A stretch of 64,000 bases of DNA, from positions 240,764,750-240,828,749 of the forward strand of contig CATIUR010000001.1 of the NCBI GenBank assembly GCA_949592205.1, given 5' to 3'. This DNA is from Helichrysum umbraculigerum (lineage: Eukaryota; Streptophyta; Magnoliopsida; Asterales; Asteraceae). The notes under the pieces are model-generated. The model did not search any database. It saw nothing but the letters and a program-made list of their open reading frames with translations, and was not told the origin of the DNA. This document shows, in pieces, positions 43,948-55,023 of the stretch. Positions within the stretch are counted from its first letter, which is position 1. Every line of letters starts with the position of its first letter. The position numbers were made by a program, and so were the translations under genes.

Positions 43948-45875
43948 TTAGGTTTTAAAATAGTTAAACGTTATATATATTTTAAAAGAGCGCCTAATAA
44001 AACAAAATTGCTACCGTTCATAGTTGTTTGAAGATTGAGAATAAGGGGGAATGTGAGCATTCCAGATGCTCTTATATAATTCGTTTTTCTATTTCATATT
44101 CTTTCGGTGATTTTTTAAAATTGTTTTCGTGACGAAAAGAAAACTCGATGGACTTTGTCAAATATACAACTTGTTGAGATATTGAATTGTCAACTGTCAA
44201 GACTTAAATTAGAAAGTATTTCATGAACTTATTTCTTAATTACTTAATTGTCTTTTCTTAAATACGATTTTCATAATCTTATTTAATTAAAACAACTAAA
44301 TACAAAGTTTATTGTGCCACTACCATAAAGAGAGTGGTTTTATAATGTACTCGTTTTTTATGTTCTCGGGAGACCTACCGGAAAACATCATGCCGACTCG
44401 AGAGAGTAAAATGATGTTGCGAGCCAGTGGCGGATTTAGAAATATGAGGTTGGGTATGCATAAAAGTATTAGATAGAATTTTTTTTTTTTTTTAGAGATG
44501 TTTACCGGGTCGGGTTTCGGGTTATTTGATTCAAAATTTCCGGTTATAATTTTTTTAAAAACTATTTAATCAAAATTGAACTAAATAGCTTTTAAAGAAC
44601 CAAACACCTCTAATTGAATTCGTTTTAGCTATAATTTCAAGATTATAATCCTAATTCAAATTCACAGTCCTAATTTTTAAAGACTATTAAATAAACGATA
44701 AATAAATAATTGGAATTTATTGTTTCAAAATTGTTAATATTTCACACCTTTTACTATTCTATTAGACGAACTTTCATAATTCCTATCATATTTATCATGT
44801 TCTAAAAGCTTCTATAGTACGGATTTAAATTTCATATCCATATCTTTGTATGGTTACGAAATTCAAATCCGTACAATATAATTTTTCAAAGTTCGACTAA
44901 TAGATAGTAAAAAACTTAACATTCGGTACAATTGGATATGGATTCATTATTAATCACTCCGTCCATGTTTAATTGTCCATTATAAATTTGTACACAAATT
45001 TTTTTTTAAAATAAACTAATTGTATTGTTGACCAATAAGAATTCACCATTTTTTACTTAAACACTTCCTGATCGGTTGAAATTTTAAAATGGACAATTAT
45101 TTTGAAACATCTCAAAAAGGAAACATGGGCAGTAATGAACAAGCTAGTTAGAGCATCTCCAATGTATACACTAAAACTTTACACTAAGATGATGCAAAAC
45201 AAGAATATTTGAACATATTCTTACACTAAATTATTTTCACTCCAATGTGTGCACTAAAGCTCATTATTTTGTTTTGAGGATAGTAGGTTTGTGTAGAGTA
45301 GATAACTTTGGTATCTTACACAATAAACCCTTTAACTTTTTTATTTGTACATCTTTAATCCATGTTTTTCAATCACTATATCAAAAAAACTGTACCAATA
45401 GTTTCCTCGTTTGTTTGTGACATTTTCTTTTATGTAAACACAAACATATATGTTTTAAAGTTGTATCTTTCTTAACCTAAAGTAAGTAATACATAGCTTT
45501 TAACTAATCAATGATTGTATACGATGATATATATATTTTAAAATTTTATGATATAGTTAACCACGTACGGATTATGTATGTTAATTGTGCATGTTTTGTA
45601 TCTTTTGTTCAATTTAATACAACAAGATTTCACATGCCCCTCGCAAACGCGAGGGTCGAATCAATTGTTAAAAATTTTGTTGTGGAAATCAGGCTCACGT
45701 TATATTTAGTACAGCTATGGTTACATTTGCACTACATTGGAAAGGAACTATTTTATTCATGGTCCGTTTAGTGTTAAACTGCTAATTGAAAATATTCTTA
45801 ATCCATTACAGATTAATTACTCCATCTAAATTACAATTAATAATCGCTTTTTCCATATTTAATTATTTATATATA
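43948..45875. other. Intergenic with MITE fragments
   Basis: No genes. 44955-45119 resembles a Stowaway-type MITE. About 45150 begins GAGCATCTCCAATG, a common plant MITE terminus, without a detectable partner end. An 86-codon open frame (45511-45771) has no recognisable motif. Confidence 0.4.
44955..45119. mobile_element. Possible Stowaway-like MITE (eroded)
   Basis: Left end CACTCCGTCCATGTTTAATT followed by GTCC; the right end reads back as CCTTTTTGAGATGTTTC followed by AAAATAATTGTCC. The inner GTCCATTA/AATGGAC parts are complementary. CTCCGTCC is the usual Stowaway tip. The right tip is degraded. Confidence 0.4.
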
Positions 45876-47202
45876 TCTATACCCCTTTATTAAGCATTTG
45901 ACGCTGAAAAGTTTAAAATAAGGGAGATCTGAAATTACTTAAATACCCCCGTATTAAATTGCACATATAGTCATCGTAACCTATTCACGAAACAAAAACA
46001 CAATTGTTAGGGTTTCATCATCTTCATCTCTAATATTAATCATTAGGGTTTCATCATCATCTTCATCTCTATCATTAATCACTTGCCGGCACCTATATAA
46101 GCGCGTTTGCTCTAAATCCTATCGATAACATCGTCGCGAATCGAAGTTATGTCGGCGGAGATCGCCGGAAGAAAAGAGATAAACGGCGGACACAAGTACG
46201 GAATTTAACGGTGAAGCGGTGGAGAGGGAGAGCGAGTGAGTGTGATGACGGAGTTATGACTTTGGGTTCGATGTTGATTTACAATGAGAATGTGTTGCAA
46301 ACTTAGGTATTCCTATTTCGACAGTTTTTGTTTTTTGGGTTTTTTAGGTATAATTAGATCTATGTTAGGTGTCTGAATTTTTTATACAGTAATAATGTAG
46401 TGGCTTGCGGTGGTGTTGATGGTGCAAGAAGAAGATATAGTACATCGAACACCAAGAAATCAATGTTTGATCGTTAAGTTGCAAATGACTTGTAGGAAGT
46501 TAGGATCAAAAGCAGATGCTTTCTAGAAACAAGCCTAACTTGGTATGTTTTTTTAATATTTGAAAACTTTGTCATTCTCTTTAGCCAATATGCCGAACCC
46601 TTAATAAGGGCTATAGATGAAGATTTTCTTTGACATAAATTGCTATTAATTAATGGGGATATATTCCTTGAAATTATAAGCTAAAGATTTGGATCAAATA
46701 TTATGGAATGTGACCAAAGGAAAAGAGGCTATGATAAATTGACCATGTTATGCTTTTTTACTCAATAATATCTTATAACATTTTACAACACGTACGTGAG
46801 AGTGTTGATGATGTTGGATGTTACAAATTTAAACATCCGAGTCAAGCTATGAGCTCAGTTTGTGGAAGTAGTGTCATCTACATTGAAGGCATTGAGTTTC
46901 GAGCCATAGACAATGCAAATTCAGGGATTTGGATAGTGTCTTATGTCCTTGGTGTGAAGAGAAAGTTTAGACGATTAACCATTGTTTCTTAGAATATAAA
47001 TTTATAAAAGAGACTTGGATTATAGTGTTCAACTGGTGGGAATTGGGCTGGGTTAATAATGTGTCGTTGGAAGAATTATTAAATCATAAAGGTTTGCAGT
47101 CATTTTCGAAACAAAGTTTATTGGCGGTCATGTATTTGGTCTTCTTTGTTTTTGATATGGAGTCATAGAAACAACAAGGTTTTCAAGTCATCGATGGAGG
47201 TG

Positions 47203-49393
47203 TGTGACACCCGTTCAAAATAACCCAAAATTAGCTCCTAATTTGAACTTTTAAAACACGTAATTACAGACGTGTCAATACTCATGTATACAAGTATTTT
47301 ATATATATATATATATGTATATATATAAACCCGAAACGATTATATAATAATCGTACGTACACAAACCTGGTAGAACGCAGAAATCCAAATTAAGAATTGG
47401 TGAAAAACATTTTCAGGCAAAGTATTATTATTGAGAATAATATCTACGTACTCCGAAAATTATTTAAATACGTTTTAGATACAGAAAACTATCCGTGTAT
47501 TTCGAGTTAAACTAAGATATATTTTTATATCTCTTTGGAAGTATTTTTATTAAATATTTCAATTGTTAACACATACGAAATAATATTTGTAAAATTATCA
47601 TATTTAAATATTATACTACATTACGATCGGGTACGCAAACACGGGTCAAAAAGTTACCATCTACCACCAATAATTGGGGCCGGATATAACCGACCCCAAT
47701 AATGCAAATAACACACACGCACACATTCTTGATCTCTCGGTCTCTTCTCTTTCTCTCTCGGTTTTCATTTCAACAACAACAACAAGATCAATAACTTCAT
47801 AATCATCATCATAATCTGGAATCATCATCATCATAATCTGGAATCATCATCATCATCATCATCATCGTCCTCATCAATCATCACCATCAAACTTCGTTTT
47901 CGGTTTCAATTTCGATTAGTAAGAATCACTTTCGATTTCCTTAAGTTTTCGTGTTTATATAACTTGTTTTAGCATGTACTAGTGTTATATTATCGAATAT
48001 GTCCAAGAATCACACCCCAAAACCCATTTTTTATGCTGGAACTTCGAACAGACTCAAAACCAGTGAAATCCACGCGATCGCGTGGTTTTCACCTCAAAAT
48101 CTGACGCAATCGCGTGAGATTTACCATGATCGCGTGAACTTCCTTTTTCACGCAATCGCGTGAGATTTACCATGATCGCGTGAACTTCCTTTTCACGCAA
48201 TCGCGTGAGATTCACTATGATCGCGTGAAGTGCCAATCAGCACGCGTTCCGTTTACGTTTTGCTTCATAACTTCTTCGTTACACATCCGTTTTCGACGAT
48301 TCTTTTTGCGTTGGATTTGTCTTTCAAAAACGAACACATTGGAACATAATTAAACAAAACAAACACAATTATATTTTTGAAATGTAATTTCTATTCGTCA
48401 CCAACGGGCTGTGCGTTTTAATGAAACTTCAAATGTAATACAATTCGAATACTTTGAACGTAATTAACTTAACGAACAACTAAACAAATGAATTATTACG
48501 CGTACACTTACAAACATACAATCTTGCGTGTTTAGGACATTAGGAGATTACTGTTGGAACACGCACGCACATTAGGATTGCTTGCTCATCAGGTGAGTCT
48601 CATGGCCCCTTTTTACTGCTTTACTTTGGGGGAGATGCATTACTTGTTTTACTCGAACACATGTATTTACTTACCTGATTACAAACTGATTTACTGGTAT
48701 ATCGATTGCATGAGATTACTTAATCCAATGAAGTCCCTTTAATCATAGTCGTCAGTTATGGTCTTAAGCGCGAGTACTAGTAAATGGATCCATTAGGACT
48801 GACAATCCTCACCCAGGGTAGCACGCACTACCCCGAACATTCAGTATAAATGGGTGTTTCTTACTCGTTACATATGAATGTCTGGATTAGCATTCACGAG
48901 GGCAAAATCACGGATTGTTAAGCTTCGACTATGGTGCTCATGGCAATGTATACGGAAACTATTGCAACTGTGCAATATTTACTCAATGATTTTACAAGCT
49001 GATGTGTTCAAACTGTACTTACTATACACCTGTGAGATTCACCAACCTTTTGGTTGACCTGTTTTAGTAATGCATTCTCAGGTACACAGCAACAGTAGGG
49101 TTGATCAGTACAGATGGCCCAGCAGGATATGCTTTAGTAGCTCGAGTCGCATGCAATTACACATATGAAGATTTTACTTGCATTATCTTTTGTATAATGA
49201 TTATGTACTTAAAATCTAACAAAACAAGTTGCGAACTCATTAATGATGTATTACTTTTGAAAACTTATGTATTAATGTAACATCTTCTACAACGTCTCAT
49301 TTAGAGTCGTTTGCTTGTACTTTGGGTTTGATTATTGATTAGTCACGCCCCAAAACAGTCGCTTCCGCAAAGCATTAAATTGGGGGTGTGACA
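47203..49393 (+). repeat. 5' LTR of element B
   Basis: Starts TGTGACACCC and ends GGGTGTGACA. It contains ATCATC-type repeats (47800-47870), an array of ATCGCGTGA words (48060-48240), and splice-like sites at 48593 (CAGGTGAGT) and 49081 (TTCTCAG). Confidence 0.93.
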
Positions 49394-49680
49394 GATTGGT
49401 ATCAGAGCCTAAGGTTATAGCGAACTAGGTTGCATTTAGTGGGCCTAGACTATGACCGTTAGGCAGTATTCCTCATTAGATATAACTGGTTCAGGGATTT
49501 CGTCATACAAGTTTAATTTAACATAGCCTGATCAACTATGTACAATTAAATGAAGATGATGTAAGATCTGAAAGGGGTTATGTTGAACAGGAATGCACTA
49601 GTTGACTCTGACCACGAGAGAACCGTGACTTGTACTTGTTCTGTGATAGACACAACTAGGTGGATAATAAGTATATATAG
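49394..49680 (+). other. Primer-binding site and conserved leader of element B
   Basis: GATTGGTATCAGAGCCTAAG directly after the LTR, then about 230 bp of noncoding sequence closely similar to 21162-21400 of element A. This is where a packaging signal would be expected. Confidence 0.75.
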
Positions 49681-50208
49681 GTTACACCTATATGATTAGG
49701 CTTATTAAGATCCTCCGATATTTAGTAACACACACACTGTACGAACTCATTTTAGAATAGGCCTGTGGTAAGTTGATCGAATCAGGACAAATAGTACCGG
49801 GATGTGCCCTGACAGAGAGGGTCATCTCTTCGAAATAGACTTACCCTAGGTAGAGATTAAGAACTTCGACACCTTACTCTGCACAAACTGGTCAACAGAG
49901 GACCATTCTTCACTCACCTATCAGTTTAAACGTTCGAATCCAGTATTTCTCTAAGTACAAATCTTTTCCTACCTCCTTATCACATTCCGCAAAACTACTG
50001 ATACATGTACGGATGTAATATCCTTTTCACTTTTGAAAACTTTAATCCTCGTAATCATTTGAACTCGCAAGTTGGATGATTACAATCACTGTTATTCTAC
50101 GCTATTGATTGTCACTTGTGTTGTGATATATTACTGTTATATATGCAACTACGATGATCATATTCTTGTACAAAACTCTGACATGTCCCTTATCTTCAAT
50201 GAAGGAAC

Positions 50209-51315
50209 ATGCCTCCACGACAAAAGTTCACTCAAGCTCAGGTCGATCGATTGGTTGCTGACGCAGTACTTGCCGAGCGACAACGATCTGAAAGTGCTGA
50301 GACACCACCAAATGCCCCTGTAGTGAAACCCTGCACCTACAAAGACTTCCTTAACTGCAATCCTTTGAGCTTCAAAGGCACAGAAGGTGCCATTGGGTTG
50401 TTACGATGGATGGAGAAGACAGAGGCAGTCTTTCGCATCTGCAGTTGCCCTGAGAACTGTAAGGTCAAGTTCTCCACCTACACTTTCATGGATGATGCTC
50501 TGACATGGTGGAACACTTATGCTGACTCCATAGGCCAAGACATTGCTCTGGAAACTCCTTGGGATGAACTGAAGAAAATGCTCAAGGATGAGTATTGTCC
50601 CAGGGATGAAATTCAACAGCTTGAGGCGGAATTCTGGAATCTCTCCACTCAAGGGAACGACATTGCCAGCTACACCTCTCGATTCAATCAGTTGGCACAC
50701 TTTTGCCCATCAATGGTTGATACAGAATCCAAGCGAATTGAGCGCTATGTCTGGGGACTTCCTCCACAAATTCAAGGGATGGTTACTTCATCCAACTCTC
50801 CTACATTTCATGGTAATGTGCGCATGGCACATAAGCTGATGACACAGATCGTTCGCCAAGGAACGTCTGTTGTCAAGAGTACTGTAAACCACACTAGTGA
50901 TAACAAGAGGAAAACTGATGGAAGCTCTGGAAGTCAGAGCCAAGCTAACAAGAAACCTGCAACTGTTCAGGCCAACACTTCTGAAACTGATAACAAGAAA
51001 GAGTATAAGGGAAGAAAGCCCTATTGCTCTAAGTGCAAGCTTCATCATGATGGTCTATGTCCTTGCACCAAATGCAAGCGATTTGGACATCTGACCAAGG
51101 ACTGTAAAGAAACCACCACTGGTACCGACACCTCTACACCCAAAACCTGCTATGAGTGCAATGGTACCGGGCATTTTAAGAGAGATTGCCCAAAACTGAA
51201 GGGCAAAAACAACAACGCTGCTAAGGGCAGGTTCTATGTACTTAATGCTGAAGGTAAACACAAGAACCCTAGACTTATTGACTTACTCAACACGGGTACG
51301 CTCACTCCCGGATAA
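50209..51315 (+). CDS. Gag protein of element B
   Basis: 368 residues from ATG 50209, directly comparable to the gag part of element A: MPPRQKFTQAQVDRLVADAV at the start, DALTWWNTYADSIGQD in the capsid-like core, FNQLAHFCPSMVD, then two zinc knuckles CTKCKRFGHLTKDC and CYECNGTGHFKRDC. It ends shortly after the second knuckle (GRFYVLNAEGKHKNP, then 14 unrelated residues and a stop), where A continues into protease. Gag packages RNA and forms particles. The frame is intact, so this element may supply its own Gag while borrowing Pol. Confidence 0.9.
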   Translation: MPPRQKFTQAQVDRLVADAVLAERQRSESAETPPNAPVVKPCTYKDFLNCNPLSFKGTEGAIGLLRWMEKTEAVFRICSCPENCKVKFSTYTFMDDALTWWNTYADSIGQDIALETPWDELKKMLKDEYCPRDEIQQLEAEFWNLSTQGNDIASYTSRFNQLAHFCPSMVDTESKRIERYVWGLPPQIQGMVTSSNSPTFHGNVRMAHKLMTQIVRQGTSVVKSTVNHTSDNKRKTDGSSGSQSQANKKPATVQANTSETDNKKEYKGRKPYCSKCKLHHDGLCPCTKCKRFGHLTKDCKETTTGTDTSTPKTCYECNGTGHFKRDCPKLKGKNNNAAKGRFYVLNAEGKHKNPRLIDLLNTGTLTPG

Positions 51316-52854
51316 CCAAAACCGCATCTGTACTACTTACTTGAATATGTTCTATTACTGTTTAGTACTTTATGTGTTTCCTAAGATTCTAAGTACAAAT
51401 AGAATAAGGAAATTGGCGAACTATTTCAGGTAGACAGTATGAAACCGATGGAATCGGTAATACATACAAGTATGATTAGGCTATTATGGGATATTGGCAT
51501 ATATACATACATAGGCCTAGACTACATACTACTCACTAGGCTATTATATACTGGATGTATAGGAATAGGCCTTTACTTGATAATACATTTGAGACTGTCT
51601 ACACCACTGCCACAAACAAACATACTGATTTCAACGTCCTTTGATAAGAAGATCGGGACTCTATTTTAAACTGCTACAGTCTACAAAATTTTTATGTTTA
51701 CAACGTACTCCGTCGTACTGTTAGGCGAACCCTTGGAAAATCATTTTCAACAATTTTAACATGCTTTTACCCCGGACTTTTCTTAAAATCTGTTTTCAAA
51801 TAAATTTTGTTAAACGAGATTTCAAAACTTTGTCGCTGACAAGAATCTCAACCAAACTGTTTATTGACTAAAGTTTTCGACAAACTTCAAAGTTTTCAAT
51901 CGACTTTCACTGTCAAAATTTTCTGACAAATGTACTTTTAACAAACATGTTGCAAAGTTTCTTACGAAATGTTTTAAAGAAATTTCAAAACTTCAAAACC
52001 GTTCAAACTTGCTTACTGTACACAACTTGATACAAAACTTCAAACCTTGAATGGTCAACAAAATTACACAGTACACAATGACTTCCTTACTGTTATAGGA
52101 ACAAAACTTATAAAAATCTGAATAGGGATGCGATCATGGTAACTCGCTAGCAACCTATCTGCTTTCATACTACTTACTTGATAAACTTTACTTGCTACTT
52201 AATACTTGTTAGGTTTTCCCTAGATTCTAAGTACACTAAAGAGTTAGGGGAAAATAACAATTTAGATCTATAGTCTCTATATATGAAACTAGTTTTAGCA
52301 CAAAGGTATAGGAATAACATATCCTACGATGTTGTACACCGGAAAACAAACCGGTTGACTTTTATATACTGGGTAACGTCCCGAGTAAAACAAATTTTTG
52401 GGTGACGACTCACATAAAACCGTATTTTTGGGTAACATCCCACATAGACCTGAAATGTGCTAAACCACTTCGTTTCTGTATAAGATGGATAGAGTCTAAG
52501 GTGGGCTACTAGTACAAAATGTAGCTGTACTCAAGCAATTGGCTAAACGACAAAACTTTGTCCTACCGACAAAACAATCAAGGATTCACTGAATTACTTT
52601 AGGCTACTAGTACACATGGTAGCAACTCTCTAATGATCGATTGGACTGATCATGTATGCATAATAGTAAACACATCTCGAAACTTCAATTCGAATTCCTT
52701 AGTTGCCGGAAGGGCACTAGTTCAACAAGGGGAGATAGACAACTCTAGATAGGTGTTGTCAGACTTATGTAGATAACACGCGAACTATAACTCGAATACA
52801 ACGATAAATACTACGAGCAAATTTCGGGACGAAATTCTCCTAACAAGGGGAGAA
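51316..52854 (+). other. Noncoding internal region of element B with pol relic
   Basis: No open frame over 80 codons. About 52695-52735 (SLVAGRALVQQGE) resembles the end of the protease region of element A (LVSGGTLVLQGE, near 23680-23720), so most of pol was lost between that point and the 3' end. The stretch ends with TTTCGGGACGAAAT and the purine tract CAAGGGGAGAA. Confidence 0.6.
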
Positions 52855-55023
52855 TGTGACACCCGGTCAAAATAACCCAAAATTAGCTCCTAATTTGAAC
52901 TTTTAAAACACGTAATTACAGACGTGTCAATACTCATGTATACAAGTATTATATATATATATATATATGTATATATATAAACCCGAAACGATTATATAAT
53001 AATCGTACGTACACAAACCTGGTAGAACGCAGAAATCCAAATTAAGAATTGGTGAAAAACATTTTCAGGCAAAGTATTATTATTGAGAATAATATCTACG
53101 TACTCCGAAAATTATTTAAATACGTTTTAGATACAGAAAACTATCCGTGTATTTCGAGTTAAACTAAGATATATTTTTATATCTCTTTGGAAGTATTTTT
53201 ATTAAATATTTCAATTGTTAACACATACGAAATAATATTTGTAAAATTATCATATTTAAATATTATACTACATTACGATCGGGTACGCAAACACGGGTCA
53301 AAAAGTTACCATCTACCACCAATAATTGGGGCCGGATATAACCGACCCCAATAATGCAAATAACACACACGCACACATTCTTGATCTCTCGGTCTCTTCT
53401 CTTTCTCTCTCGGTTTTCATTTCAACAACAACAACAAGATCAATAACTTCATAATCATCATCATAATCTGGAATCATCATCATCATCATCATCATCGTCC
53501 TCATCAATCATCACCATCAAACTTCGTTTTCGGTTTCAATTTCGATTAGTAAAAATCACTTTCGATTTCCTTAAGTTTTCGTGTTTATATAACTTGTTTT
53601 AGCATGTACTAGTGTTATATTATCGAATATGTTCAAGAATCACACCCCAAAACCCATTTTTTATGCTGGAACTTCGAACAGACTCAAAACCAGTGAAATC
53701 CACGCGATCGCGTGGTTTTCACCTCAAAATCTGACGCAATCGCGTGAGATTTACCATGATCGCGTGAACTTCCTTTTTCACGCAATCGCGTGAGATTTAC
53801 CATGATCGCGTGAACTTCCTTTTCACGCAATCGCGTGAGATTCACTATGATCGCGTGAAGTGCCAATCAGCACGCGTTCCGTTTACGTTTTGCTTCATAA
53901 CTTCTTCGTTACACATCCGTTTTCGACGATTCTTTTTGCGTTGGATTTGTCTTTCAAAAACGAACACATTGGAACATAATTAAACAAAACAAACACAATT
54001 ATATTTTTGAAATGTAATTTCTATTCGTCACCAACGGGCTGTGCGTTTTAATGAAACTTCAAATGTAATACAATTCGAATACTTTGAACGTAATTAACTT
54101 AACGAACAACTAAACAAACGAATTATTACGCGTACACTTACAAACATACAATCTTGCGTGTTTAGGACATTAGGAGATTACTGTTGGAACACGCACGCAC
54201 ATTAGGATTGCTTGCTCATCAGGTGAGTCTCATGGCCCCTTTTTACTGCTTTACTTTGGGGGAGATGCATTACTTGTTTTACTCGAACACATGTATTTAC
54301 TTACCTGATTACAAACTGATTTACTGGTATATCGATTGCATGAGATTACTTAATCCAATGAAGTCCCTTTAATCATAGTCGTCAGTTATGGTCTTAAGCG
54401 CGAGTACTAGTAAATGGATCCATTAGGACTGACAATCCTCACCCAGGGTAGCACGCACTACCCCGAACATTCAGTATAAATGGGTGTTTCTTACTCGTTA
54501 CATATGAATGTCTGGATTAGCATTCACGAGGGCAAAATCACGGATTGTTAAGCTTCGACTATGGTGCTCATGGCAATGTATACGGAAACTATTGCAACTG
54601 TGCAATATTTACTCAATGATTTTACAAGCTGATGTGTTCAAACTGTACTTACTATACACCTGTGAGATTCACCAACCTTTTGGTTGACCTGTTTTAGTAA
54701 TGCATTCTCAGGTACACAGCAACAGTAGGGTTGATCAGTACAGATGGCCCAGCAGGATATGCTTTAGTAGCTCGAGTCGCATGCAATTACACATATGAAG
54801 ATTTTACTTGCATTATCTTTTGTATAATGATTATGTACTTAAAATCTAACAAAACAAGTTGCGAACTCATTAATGATGTATTACTTTTGAAAACTTATGT
54901 ATTAATGTAACATCTTCTACAAAGTCTCATTTAGAGTCGTTTGCTTGTACTTTGGGTTTGATTATTGATTAGTCACGCCCCAAAACAGTCGCTTCCGCAA
55001 AGCATTAAATTGGGGGTGTGACA
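52855..55023 (+). repeat. 3' LTR of element B
   Basis: Partner of 47203-49393, shorter mainly because of contraction of the ATC-rich repeat. Confidence 0.93.

Larger units (their letters stand above)
47203..55023 (+). mobile_element. Very young gag-only LTR retrotransposon B (TR-GAG)
   Basis: LTRs 47203-49393 and 52855-55023, perfect target duplication AGGTG (47198-47202, 55024-55028). The LTRs differ by only about six substitutions plus repeat-length changes in TA and ATC tracts, so it is the youngest insertion in the window. It has a primer site and purine tract and an intact gag frame, but pol is missing apart from a short relic near 52695-52735. Its post-primer leader is closely similar to that of element A. 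It cannot make RT or integrase and must be mobilised in trans. Confidence 0.92.

Noticed and set aside
48055..48245. Regularly spaced repeats resembling a CRISPR array
   Set aside because: The units are near-identical tandem repeats without unique spacers, in a plant retrotransposon LTR. CRISPR does not apply to this genome.
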